Shown piece after piece: positions 24,370 through 33,131 of a stretch of 36,423 nt of DNA; the first letter of the stretch is position 1, and each line of letters starts with the position of its first letter. The stretch comes from Desulfosarcina sp. (lineage in GTDB: Bacteria; Desulfobacterota; Desulfobacteria; Desulfobacterales; Desulfosarcinaceae). The translations under genes were made by a program, and so were the position numbers. The stretch covers positions 1 through 36,423 of the forward strand of contig JAQYWF010000006.1 in NCBI GenBank assembly GCA_030145105.1. Reading direction: 5' to 3'. The notes below the pieces were generated by a model that did no database searches, was not told where the DNA came from, and saw nothing but the letters and a program-made list of their open reading frames with translations.

Positions 24370-24381
24370 AAAGGTTTGTCG

Positions 24382-25818
24382 ATGATTCTACCGGTAATTC
24401 TTGCAGGCGGCAGCGGTACCCGACTCTGGCCGCTTTCCCGAGCCCTTTATCCCAAGCAACTCATCAGTCTGGTTGACCACCACACCATGCTTCAAAATAC
24501 GATCCTTCGGCTGGACGGCTTGGATGGTGCACAAAAACCCATCGTGATATGCAATGACGAATACCGGTTCATGGTGGCCGAGCAGCTTCGCCAGATCGAC
24601 ATCGAGGCCGAATCAATCATTCTGGAACCGGTGGGCAGAAATACCGCTCCCGCCCTGGCCGTGGCGGCCATACGGGCAATGAAGACGGGTGACGATCCCG
24701 TGCTGTTAATCCTGCCGGCCGATCACCACATTCAGTTGACCGCTGAATTTCAGCGAGTGCTCGATTCGGGCCATGCATACGCCCAGGCGGGCCGGATGAT
24801 TACCTTCGGCATTGTTCCGGATAAGCCAGAAACCGGATACGGTTATATTAAAAGGGGTGACCCGTTACCCCCGGCAGACGGGGATGCAACGGCCGTAAGC
24901 ATTGCGGCTTTCGTGGAAAAACCGGACCTGGCAACAGCCCGACGATATGTGGCCTCAAAAGCCTATTGCTGGAATAGCGGCATGTTCATGTTCAAGGCGT
25001 CACAGGTCGTAAAGGAACTGGATCGGTTTGTTCCCGATATTGTCGCTGCCTGTCGGGAAGCCATCGATAAGGGGCGGTCCGACCTTGATTTTTTCCGGCT
25101 CGATAAAGCGGCTTTTGCTGCCTGCCCCAGCGATTCCATCGATTATGCCGTGATGGAAAAAACAGATAGCGGTGCCATGCTGCCCATGGCGGCAGGATGG
25201 AACGATCTGGGATCGTGGGAAGCCCTCTGGCAGGTTGGAGAGAAAGATGATCTGGACAATGTGGTCAAGGGAGATGTGGTCCTGCACGATGTCGGGGATT
25301 CCTACCTGCACGCCGAACACCGCCTGATCGCAGCGGTGGGATTGAAGGATCACATCGTTGTGGAGACCTCGGATGCGGTGATGATTTCCCCCCGGGACCG
25401 GGTCCAGGATGTCAAAGGGCTGGTGGATCAACTCAAGTCCCAGAATCGGGAAGAGACACGAACGCATAAGCGGGTCTACCGGCCGTGGGGCACGGTGGAT
25501 CAATTGGTGGCAGGGACCCGTTTCCAGGTGAACCGGATCACGGTCAAGCCAGGCGGTGTGTTGTCTCTTCAAAAACATTTCAACCGGTCCGAGCACTGGA
25601 TCGTTGTTCGCGGGTCTGCACAGGTCACCAAGGCCGACGAACAGCTATTGCTCAAAGAGGACAGTTCAACCTACATTTCCGCCGGTATTGCCCATCGACT
25701 TGAAAATCCGGGGAAAATCCCGCTTGAACTGATCGAGGTGCAGACAGGCGGGTATATTGGAGAGGATGACATCGCCCGGCTTGAGGATATTTACGGCCGG
25801 CACCGGCAGGATGGATGA
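24382..25818 (+). CDS. manC: Mannose-1-phosphate guanylyltransferase / mannose-6-phosphate isomerase
   Basis: The 478-residue protein starts at ATG 24382, which opens MILPVILAGG and has AAAGG upstream; a longer frame to 24268 would translate the tandem repeat. The nucleotidyltransferase domain has GGSGTRLWPLSR (residues 9-20), LPADHHI, AAFVEKPDLATA and WNSGMFMF. It makes GDP-mannose from mannose-1-phosphate and GTP for polysaccharide or LPS synthesis. A C-terminal cupin (from about residue 370: RPWGTVDQLVAGTRFQV) is the type II phosphomannose isomerase. Its metal motif reads QKHFNRSEHW where the family usually has H-x-H, so one ligand His is Asn 401. No other sugar genes are nearby. Confidence 0.92.
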   Translation: MILPVILAGGSGTRLWPLSRALYPKQLISLVDHHTMLQNTILRLDGLDGAQKPIVICNDEYRFMVAEQLRQIDIEAESIILEPVGRNTAPALAVAAIRAMKTGDDPVLLILPADHHIQLTAEFQRVLDSGHAYAQAGRMITFGIVPDKPETGYGYIKRGDPLPPADGDATAVSIAAFVEKPDLATARRYVASKAYCWNSGMFMFKASQVVKELDRFVPDIVAACREAIDKGRSDLDFFRLDKAAFAACPSDSIDYAVMEKTDSGAMLPMAAGWNDLGSWEALWQVGEKDDLDNVVKGDVVLHDVGDSYLHAEHRLIAAVGLKDHIVVETSDAVMISPRDRVQDVKGLVDQLKSQNREETRTHKRVYRPWGTVDQLVAGTRFQVNRITVKPGGVLSLQKHFNRSEHWIVVRGSAQVTKADEQLLLKEDSSTYISAGIAHRLENPGKIPLELIEVQTGGYIGEDDIARLEDIYGRHRQDG

Positions 25819-25822
25819 ATGT

Positions 25823-26263
25823 TTATCGACTGTGAACCAGCAGGGTCACCGGTCCGTCATTGACGATGTTGACCTGCATCGTCGCCCCGAATCGGCCGGT
25901 GTGGGTGTCGACACCCAGCTTTTCCATAATTTCCACGAAATACTGGTAGAGCCGCTGGGCCAGAACCGGTTCGGCGGCATTGATGAAGGAAGGCCGCCTG
26001 CCTTTGCGGCAGTCCGCCAGCAGGGTGAACTGGGAGACCACGAGTATTTGCCCCCCCATATCCATCAATGAGCGGTTCATTTTTCCTTGTTGGTCTTCAA
26101 AAATGCGCAGGTTGGCAATTTTGGCGGCCAGGTATTCGGCATCAGCTTCCGCATCACCGTCGGCCACCCCCAAAAGGACATTGAGGCCAGGGCCGATGGC
26201 GTCCACCACCGCTCCGTCAATGGTGACGCTGCTGCTTATGACTCGCTGAACCACGGCGATCAC
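25823..26263 (-). CDS. dtd: D-aminoacyl-tRNA deacylase
   Basis: The 146-residue protein begins at a GTG ([16 protein letters not shown]) and is the usual family length. It carries the signature motifs [20 protein letters not shown] with [17 protein letters not shown], and NDGPVTLLV at the C-terminus, which form the cross-subunit active site. It removes D-amino acids (and Gly from tRNA-Ala) from mischarged tRNAs in the cytoplasm. It follows tex by 12 bases and is the last gene of the long - strand run; manC converges on it with only 4 bases between stops, and no separate terminator is visible. Confidence 0.93.
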   Translation of the reverse strand: MIAVVQRVISSSVTIDGAVVDAIGPGLNVLLGVADGDAEADAEYLAAKIANLRIFEDQQGKMNRSLMDMGGQILVVSQFTLLADCRKGRRPSFINAAEPVLAQRLYQYFVEIMEKLGVDTHTGRFGATMQVNIVNDGPVTLLVHSR

Positions 26264-26275
26264 TGGTGACCCTTT

Positions 26276-28573
26276 CTATCGGTCGGGTGTTTTTCTAAAG
26301 GCGTCGGCAAATGGGTTGTTGAAGGGTGCTGGCGATGCCGGTTTGGGCGCGGTTTTGGGTTTGGGCCGGTTGCCGACCGGCCGCTTTTTCCGGGGATGAT
26401 CGGCCTTGGGTTTCGGTTCCGGTCTTTTGCCCGGTTCACTTTTCATGGATAGCGAGATGCGTTTGCGGGGCAGATCTACCGCCATCACGGTGACGGTGAC
26501 TTTTTGCTGAACACTGACCACATCTGACGGGGTTTTCACGAATCGGTCACTCAACTCGCTGATGTGGACCAACCCGTCCTGGTGAACACCGATGTCTACG
26601 AATGCGCCGAAATTGGTGACGTTGGTGACGATTCCGGGAAGCTTCATGCCCGGTTCGAGGTCCTGGATGGCAGAGACGTTCGCGTCGAAAGAGAAATGCT
26701 CGAAGGGTTCCCGGGGATCCCTGCCGGGTTTGGCCAACTCGTCCAGGATGTCGGTAAGGGTCGGCAGTCCGATCGTATCGGTGACATAGCGGTTCAGATC
26801 AATTTTTTTGCGCAGGCCTGCATCGTTCATCAGGTCGGCCACGCTGCGGTCCAGGTCACCGGCCATGGCCTGGACCACCGCGTAGCTTTCCGGGTGGACC
26901 GCACTGGCATCCAGCGGGTTTTTGCCGCTTTTGACGTGTAAAAAACCGGCGCATTGTTCGAAGGCTTTAGGCCCTAGCCGTTTGACCTTTTTCAGGTCTT
27001 CGCGCCCGGTAAAGGCGCCATGTTCGTCCCGGTGGCTGACAATGTTTTTGGCCAGTTGCGGCCCTAAGCCGGATACATAAGTGAGCAACTGTACGCTGGC
27101 CTGATTCACTTCCACCCCCACGCCATTGACACAGCTGGCCACCACGTCGTCCAGGGACCCTTTCAGGGCGAACTGGTCTACGTCGTGCTGGTATTGACCC
27201 ACGCCGATGGATTTGGGGTCGATTTTGACCAATTCGGACAATGGGTCTATCAGCCGGCGGCCGATGGAGACGGCGCCACGCACGGTAAGGTCGTGGTCGG
27301 GAAATTCCTGGCGGGCGATTTCGGATGCCGAGTACACCGATGCACCGCTTTCGTTGACCATGATCACCGGCAGCGATTGCGCATCGACGGTTGCCTCGAC
27401 GAAGGCCTGGGTCTCCCGGCCGGCAGTGCCGTTGCCCACGGCTACCGCTTCGATATTAAATTGATGGCATAATGCGGAAAGGGTCTGCGCGGCGACGGCT
27501 GCCTGTCGCTCCGAGGTGTGGGGGTAAATGGTGTCGTTGTGCAGCAGTTTTCCCTGACGGTCCAGGCACACGATCTTGCAGCCTGTGCGAAAACCTGGGT
27601 CGATGCCCATGACCCGTTTGGCCCCCAAAGGGGAGGCCAGCAGCAGTTGGCGAAGATTGGCGGCAAAGACGCGAATGGCTTCTGCATCGGCCCGTCCTTT
27701 GATGGCTACCCGTACCTCGGTTTCCATGGATCGGGATAGTAGGCGTTTATAGGCATCATGGGCCGCGGTCCGCACCTGCTCGGCGTCGGGGCCGTCGCCC
27801 GTTATGAAAAGATCCTCTAAAATGGCGATGGCCAGTTCCGGTGGCGGTGCAATGGACAGACCCAGTATCTCCTGTTTTTCTCCGCGACGCATGGCCAGGA
27901 TCCGGTGGGATGGTGCCGCTGCCACGGGTTCCTCCCATTGGAAATAGTCTTTGTACTTGGCCCCATTGCTCTCTTTGCCGGCCGCCACCTGACTGCGGAT
28001 GAACGCTTTCTCAAAAAACAGGTCGCGAACCCGTGACCGGGCCCGCTGGTCTTCGTTAATCGTTTCGGCAATGATGTCCCGTGCGCCGGATAGGGCTGTT
28101 TCAACGGAATCTACGGTTTTTTCAGGGTCAAGAAAGCCGTCGGCCAGTGCGACCGGGTCCGCACCCGCTTGGGCCAGAATGGCCAGGGCCAGCGGTTCCA
28201 ACCCCTTTTCGCGGGCAATGGTGGCCTTGGTTCGTCGCTTGGGCCGGTAGGGCAGGTAGATGTCCTCTAAATGGCTCATCGTCTCAGCGGCATGCACCTG
28301 GGCGTTGAGCGTCTCCGTCAGATGGCCGTGCTGCTCCAGAGAATTCAGGATGGTTTCCCGCCGGCTGTCCAATTCCTGCAACTGGGACAGTCGGTCCCGG
28401 ATGGCGGATACGGCTACTTCGTCCAGGCTGCCGGTGGCCTCTTTGCGGTAGCGGGCAATAAAGGGCACCGTGGCCCCGTCTTCCAACAGCTGCGCAACCG
28501 ATTTGATCTGTGCCTCATCCAAGCGCATTTCCGTGCTGATGAGGCCAATATGGGAGTGGTGTTTTGGGTTCAT
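26276..28573 (-). CDS. tex: Tex family S1 RNA-binding transcription accessory protein
   Basis: The 765-residue protein starts at ATG 28573 (MNPKHHSHIG), preceded by AGGAAA; an extension to 28699 would overlap topA. The domains occur in order: Tex N-terminal helical region (VPFIARYRKEATGSLDEVAV), YqgF-like RNase H fold (KRVMGIDPGFRTGCKIVCLD near residues 320-340), helix-hairpin-helix (YVSGLGPQLAKNIVSHRDEH), and a C-terminal S1 domain (GIVTNVTNFGAFVDIGVHQD, then GLVHISELSDRFV). The tail is Lys/Pro/Arg-rich. Tex-type proteins bind RNA and resemble the core of eukaryotic Spt6. It lies 17 bases after topA and 12 before dtd, so the three are probably cotranscribed. Confidence 0.93.
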   Translation of the reverse strand: MNPKHHSHIGLISTEMRLDEAQIKSVAQLLEDGATVPFIARYRKEATGSLDEVAVSAIRDRLSQLQELDSRRETILNSLEQHGHLTETLNAQVHAAETMSHLEDIYLPYRPKRRTKATIAREKGLEPLALAILAQAGADPVALADGFLDPEKTVDSVETALSGARDIIAETINEDQRARSRVRDLFFEKAFIRSQVAAGKESNGAKYKDYFQWEEPVAAAPSHRILAMRRGEKQEILGLSIAPPPELAIAILEDLFITGDGPDAEQVRTAAHDAYKRLLSRSMETEVRVAIKGRADAEAIRVFAANLRQLLLASPLGAKRVMGIDPGFRTGCKIVCLDRQGKLLHNDTIYPHTSERQAAVAAQTLSALCHQFNIEAVAVGNGTAGRETQAFVEATVDAQSLPVIMVNESGASVYSASEIARQEFPDHDLTVRGAVSIGRRLIDPLSELVKIDPKSIGVGQYQHDVDQFALKGSLDDVVASCVNGVGVEVNQASVQLLTYVSGLGPQLAKNIVSHRDEHGAFTGREDLKKVKRLGPKAFEQCAGFLHVKSGKNPLDASAVHPESYAVVQAMAGDLDRSVADLMNDAGLRKKIDLNRYVTDTIGLPTLTDILDELAKPGRDPREPFEHFSFDANVSAIQDLEPGMKLPGIVTNVTNFGAFVDIGVHQDGLVHISELSDRFVKTPSDVVSVQQKVTVTVMAVDLPRKRISLSMKSEPGKRPEPKPKADHPRKKRPVGNRPKPKTAPKPASPAPFNNPFADAFRKTPDR

Positions 28574-28590
28574 TGAGTTTCCTGCTGTTC

Positions 28591-30879
28591 TCAAGTCGGT
28601 TCGGCGGCCGGCCGGCGGTGACGGCAGTCGCGGTTGGGGCAGACGTGTAGGGTGCCGTCCCGTTTGGTTGTTTTTTCGACCATGTAGGCATTGCCGCATA
28701 CGGGGCAGGGGATTGCCACCGGCTTATCCCAGCTGGCAAAACTGCATTTCGGATACTGGTTGCACCCGTAGAAGATTTTACCCCGTTTGGATGATTTTTC
28801 CACAATCTCGCCGTCACATTCCTTTTCGGGGCAGGCGACACCGGTGGGCTTGGCATTGGATCCACCGTTAAGGGACTGGGTATGTTTGCATTCCGGGTAG
28901 CCGGTACATGCGAGAAAATCCCCATATCTGCCCCGTTTCACCACCATGGGTTTGCTGCAAAGCTCGCAGACTTTATCGGTCGCTTCGCTTTGTTGAACCG
29001 GTGCCACCGGTGCGATGATCCCTTTTTCATCCCGCTCGTAATCGCTGGAGTAGGTGCATTCCGGATAACCGGAACAGGCTAGGAAATGACCGTTTTTTCC
29101 CATCTTGATGCGCAGGGGGTTTTTTTGACACAATGGGCAGGACAGGTCTGTGGGCATACCCACGCCCTTGACGCTGAGCATGCTTTCTCCGGCCTCTGCC
29201 AGTTTGCGGCTGAAGGGGCCGTAAAACTGGTTGAGGATGGTCAGTGCCTCCACCTCCGATTGTTCCACCCGGTCCAGGTCAGTCTCCAGGCGGGCGGTGA
29301 ACTCTACATCGAGGATTTCCGGGAAGCTGGCAATCAGCAGATCGTTGACGATGAATCCCAATTCCGTGGGTTTGAAATACCTGTTGATCAACTCCACGTA
29401 GCCCTTGCCCCGAATGGTGGAGAGAATGGCCGCATAGGTGCTTGGCCGGCCGATGCCGTTTTCTTCCAGCTCTTTGACCAGGGATGCTTCTGAAAATCGT
29501 GGCGGGGGTTGGGTAAAATGCTGCTTGGGATCGATTCCCAGCAGTTCCAGAAGAGACTTTTCAGCCAATTCTGGCAGCGGCTGGCTTTTCTTGTTGCTTT
29601 CCGCTTCGTCATCGGCGCTTCGATACACGGCGAGAAAGCCGGGGAATTTTACCGAGGAGCCGCTGGCAGTGAACGTATAGTCACCGGTGGCGATGGAGAG
29701 GGTCTTCTGGTCGATGAGCGCCTGGGCCATCTGGGATGCTACGAAACGCTGCCATATCATGGTGTATAGGGCCAGCTGATCTTTGGACAGATAGCGTTTG
29801 ACCTGATCCGGCGTCTGATGGACCGAGGTCGGGCGAATGGCTTCATGGGCGTCCTGAGCCTTGTTCTTATTCTTGAAAAAGCGTGGCCGGTCGATGGCGT
29901 ATGCCTTGCCGAACCGCTGGTTGATCAACGCTAAGGCTTCCTGCGCCGCCTCGTCGGCGATGCGGGTGGAGTCGGTCCGCATGTAGGTGATCAAACCCAC
30001 GGGCTCACCCGGCCCCAGGTCGATGCCTTCATAGAGCTGCTGAGCCACCATCATGGTTTTTTTGGCGGAAAAGCGAAGTTTTTGAATTGACTCCTGCTGG
30101 AGTTTGCTGGTGATAAAGGGTGGCAAAGGGTTGCGCCGTGTGGTCCGTTTGATGACTTTGTCAACGACAAATTGAGCGGACTCCAGGTCCTTTAGGATGG
30201 CCCTGGCTGAGGCTTCATCGGGAATTTCGATTTTTTCCCCATTTTTGCGCACCAGCTTGGCCTTAAAAGCCGGCGGTACCATTCCCTTCAGATTGGCGGT
30301 GATGGACCAGTACTCCACGGGTGTGAATGCCTGAATGGCCCGTTCCCTGTCGCAGATAATACGTACGGCCACGGACTGCACCCGGCCGGCACTGAGGCCA
30401 CCTTTCACCTTTCGCCACAGTAAGGGCGAGATCTGGTAACCCACCAATCGGTCCAGGATGCGGCGGGTCTGCTGGGCTTCATATTTGTCCCGGTCCATAT
30501 CCCGGGCATTTGTCATGGCCTCGAGAATCGCTTTTTTGGTCAGTTCGTGAAACAGCACCCGGTGAAAATTTCGGCCCTTTTTTTTGAGCACTTCGGATGT
30601 GTGCCAGGCAATGGCCTCCCCCTCGCGGTCCGGGTCAGGGGCGAGATAAATGTCTTTCGCATCGCCGGCGGCCGACTTCAATTGGCTCAGCACTTTTGTT
30701 TTCCCCGGAATCGTCTTGTATTGCGGAGCGAAGTCGTTTTCGATGTCGATGCCCAGGTCTTTGCTGGGCAGGTCCTTGATGTGTCCAACGGTTGCGGCCA
30801 CGTTATAGTCGTTGCCGAGATATTTTTTTATGGTTCTGACCTTTGTGGGTGATTCTACGACCACCAGGGGTTTACTCAC
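28591..30879 (-). CDS. topA: DNA topoisomerase I
   Basis: The 762-residue type IA enzyme relaxes negative supercoils. The TOPRIM domain has VVVESPTKVRTIKKYLG and the metal motif DPDREGE (residues 82-88); the catalytic Tyr 299 is in GLITYMRTDSTR; KGGLSAGRVQSVAVR binds the DNA gate. The C-terminal end holds four tetracysteine zinc ribbons: CPLC/CSGYPEC, CELC/CTGYPEC, CPEKEC/CNQYPKC and CPVC/CPNRDC. This gives single-strand DNA binding and RNA polymerase contact in studied enzymes. It starts 10 bases after dprA, the classic dprA-topA pairing. Confidence 0.95.
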   Translation of the reverse strand: MSKPLVVVESPTKVRTIKKYLGNDYNVAATVGHIKDLPSKDLGIDIENDFAPQYKTIPGKTKVLSQLKSAAGDAKDIYLAPDPDREGEAIAWHTSEVLKKKGRNFHRVLFHELTKKAILEAMTNARDMDRDKYEAQQTRRILDRLVGYQISPLLWRKVKGGLSAGRVQSVAVRIICDRERAIQAFTPVEYWSITANLKGMVPPAFKAKLVRKNGEKIEIPDEASARAILKDLESAQFVVDKVIKRTTRRNPLPPFITSKLQQESIQKLRFSAKKTMMVAQQLYEGIDLGPGEPVGLITYMRTDSTRIADEAAQEALALINQRFGKAYAIDRPRFFKNKNKAQDAHEAIRPTSVHQTPDQVKRYLSKDQLALYTMIWQRFVASQMAQALIDQKTLSIATGDYTFTASGSSVKFPGFLAVYRSADDEAESNKKSQPLPELAEKSLLELLGIDPKQHFTQPPPRFSEASLVKELEENGIGRPSTYAAILSTIRGKGYVELINRYFKPTELGFIVNDLLIASFPEILDVEFTARLETDLDRVEQSEVEALTILNQFYGPFSRKLAEAGESMLSVKGVGMPTDLSCPLCQKNPLRIKMGKNGHFLACSGYPECTYSSDYERDEKGIIAPVAPVQQSEATDKVCELCSKPMVVKRGRYGDFLACTGYPECKHTQSLNGGSNAKPTGVACPEKECDGEIVEKSSKRGKIFYGCNQYPKCSFASWDKPVAIPCPVCGNAYMVEKTTKRDGTLHVCPNRDCRHRRPAAEPT

Positions 30880-30889
30880 TGGATACCTC

Positions 30890-32023
30890 TTATTTAGCGT
30901 TGTGTTGTTTCAATTGTTGCCGATCGATGCCGGGCGTCAGGCAAAACCGTTTGCCAGGTGATTGGACTACCAGCCCTTTGAGTTCCAGCTGAAGCAGCAG
31001 TCCGGACAGCCGGCCTGACGAAAGTGTCAGACGCCTGGCCAGGTCATCGATGTGAACGGCGTCGGCTTCAAGACTATCGATAACCATGGCTTCGTCATCC
31101 GTCAATGTCGGTGTTTCCGGTTTCGATGGCTTGGGGGCTGGCTTTTGATGGGGCTGAACGTACTGAAATTCATCCAGAACATCCCCGGCATGCACCACCA
31201 ATTTGGCACCGGCTTTGATCAGGGTGTGAGTACCGACGCTTTTAAACGAGTGAATGTTTCCGGGGACGGCAAACACCTCTCGATTCTGCTCGGCGGCCAA
31301 GCGGGCAGTGATCAACGAGCCGCTTCGGCCAGTGGCCTCCACCACCACCGTGCCGTGGCACATGCCGCTGATGATCCGGTTGCGGGCAGGAAAATGGTGG
31401 GCGTTGGGGCCGGTGTCGAGGGAAAATTCGGTGATTACTGCACCATTTTCGGCGATCTGGTGGAACAACCGCGTATTTTCCCTGGGATAAATCTGATCCA
31501 GGCCGGCACCTAAAACGGAGACCGTACAGCCACCAGCGGCGATGGCGCCTGAATGGGCTGCGGTATCCACCCCCCTGGCCATACCGCTGACGATATTTAC
31601 CTGCTGCCTGACCAGATCCATGCAAAGCTGTCGCGTGGTGGCGATGCCATAGCCGGTGGCATTGCGGGACCCCACAACGGCGATGTTAAGCCCGGTGGCC
31701 GGCAACGACCCATAAACGTATAAATATGGCGGCGGGTCTGGAATCTGGTGCAGGAGCGGGGGGAAACAAGGATCTGTCTGGGTGACGATGGTGTATCCTT
31801 TTTGTCGGACCGCTTCCAGTTCCCGGTCAACCGCATCCGGAACCCGGTGACGTGGTATGGTTGCGGCCAGACGAGCGGTAACCCCTTGGACCGCCTGCAA
31901 TGCAGGACTGTCTGCGCACAGCACGGCTTCGGGCGATCCGAACTGCTCCACCAGCCGTCGAAACAACAGATTGCCGACCCCTGGTACGCTTTTCAGGGCA
32001 AACCAGGGTCGAAGAGAAGACAT
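30890..32023 (-). CDS. dprA: DprA, DNA-processing protein (RecA loader)
   Basis: The 377-residue protein has a SAM-like N-terminal region (FALKSVPGVGNLLFRRLVEQ), the Rossmann core with IAVVGSRNATGYG, VSGMARGVDTAAHSGAIAAG and FPARNRIISG, and a C-terminal winged helix (about residues 305-365, VHIDDLARRLTLSSGRLSGL). DprA binds incoming single-stranded DNA and loads RecA in natural transformation and is also widely kept in non-competent bacteria. Its ATG follows the secF TAG directly, and AGAAAATAG precedes it, so it is translationally linked to the Sec genes. Confidence 0.95.
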   Translation of the reverse strand: MSSLRPWFALKSVPGVGNLLFRRLVEQFGSPEAVLCADSPALQAVQGVTARLAATIPRHRVPDAVDRELEAVRQKGYTIVTQTDPCFPPLLHQIPDPPPYLYVYGSLPATGLNIAVVGSRNATGYGIATTRQLCMDLVRQQVNIVSGMARGVDTAAHSGAIAAGGCTVSVLGAGLDQIYPRENTRLFHQIAENGAVITEFSLDTGPNAHHFPARNRIISGMCHGTVVVEATGRSGSLITARLAAEQNREVFAVPGNIHSFKSVGTHTLIKAGAKLVVHAGDVLDEFQYVQPHQKPAPKPSKPETPTLTDDEAMVIDSLEADAVHIDDLARRLTLSSGRLSGLLLQLELKGLVVQSPGKRFCLTPGIDRQQLKQHNAK

Positions 32024-33058
32024 CTATTTTCTCCGGGTCTGCCATGCCAGCAGGATGGGGGTGGCCACAAAGATTGACGAATAGGTGCCGACCAGGACTC
32101 CAACCAAGAGGGCAAAAGAGAAATCGTGGATAATTCCGCCGCCAAGGACAAACAGGGAGATGACGACCACCAGGGTGGTCAGTGAGGTGAGTATGGTGCG
32201 GCTCAGGGTTTCATTGATGCTTTTGTTTAAAATCGTGGCCAGAGGCTCTTTGTGATACTTGCGCAGGTTTTCCCGGATGCGGTCAAATACGATGATGGTG
32301 TCGTTGAGCGAATAGCCGATGATGGTCAGCAGCGCGGCCACGATGGGCAGGGTGAATTCCTTGTCGAAGATGGAGAAGATGCCTATGGTGATGGTCACGT
32401 CGTGGATCAAGGCCACAATTGCACCCATGGCGTACTTGAATTCGAAAAACCAGAAGATGACCAAGGAGACAATAAGGGCCGCCAGCATGAGAAAGGGTAT
32501 GGATACGTGGAACAGGGAGAGCAGGTAGACAGCTCCCATGATGGCTGCTGCCACGATGGCGCTTTTGGCCCATTTCAGCTCGAAACGGCCGGAGATGTAG
32601 ACGGTGATGAAGAGCAGGGCGTAAAACATGGCGAACAAGGCTTTTTCGCGCAGGTCCTGGCCAACTTGGGGGCCTACCATTTCCACCCGTCGAATTTCCA
32701 CTGGTACATCGGTGGCGTCCTTAAGGTATCGCTCGATTTTTTCGGACAGGCCTTCCATGGCAGTCGTGGTGGCATCTGTTCGGATGAGATACTCATTGTC
32801 TTCTGCTTGGCCGAATTGCTGGACGGCCGATGCGGCCAGCTCCATGTTTTGCAGACCTGATTTAATCCCGTCGATGGTGACGGGGGCTTCGAATTTGACT
32901 TGGACGAGTGTGCCGCCGGCAAAGTCGATCCCGTAACGTGGCCCCCTGTTTATCACCAGTGAGCCGATGCTGATCAGAATCATCACCAGCGATAAAACGA
33001 AGGCGATTTTGCGTTTCCCGATGAAATCGATATTGATACCCGGTTTGATAAACTGCAT
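32024..33058 (-). CDS. secF: SecF, Sec translocon accessory membrane protein
   Basis: The 344-residue protein has the N-terminal INIDFIGKRKIAF, a first membrane helix, a periplasmic domain with YGIDFAGGTLVQVKF, and five further helices. The conserved helix-4/5 motifs GYSLNDTIIVFDRIRE and ETLSRTILTSLTTL are present. With SecD it uses the proton gradient to pull exported proteins through SecYEG and to free them on the outer face. AAGGAC lies before the ATG. secD ends 73 bases upstream and dprA starts at the next base after its stop. Confidence 0.95.
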   Translation of the reverse strand: MQFIKPGINIDFIGKRKIAFVLSLVMILISIGSLVINRGPRYGIDFAGGTLVQVKFEAPVTIDGIKSGLQNMELAASAVQQFGQAEDNEYLIRTDATTTAMEGLSEKIERYLKDATDVPVEIRRVEMVGPQVGQDLREKALFAMFYALLFITVYISGRFELKWAKSAIVAAAIMGAVYLLSLFHVSIPFLMLAALIVSLVIFWFFEFKYAMGAIVALIHDVTITIGIFSIFDKEFTLPIVAALLTIIGYSLNDTIIVFDRIRENLRKYHKEPLATILNKSINETLSRTILTSLTTLVVVISLFVLGGGIIHDFSFALLVGVLVGTYSSIFVATPILLAWQTRRK

Positions 33059-33131
33059 GAATCAAGTCCTTGATTGTGGTTTTGCGTTGCCGGCCAAGGT
33101 GCAATTGCCTGCTCGGACCGGGGCGTCTGGC

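Noticed and set aside
24268-24381. Upstream extension of manC through the tandem repeats
   Set aside because: It would put a repetitive Asn-Pro-Glu-Pro-Arg-Thr leader before the universal N-terminal strand of the enzyme.
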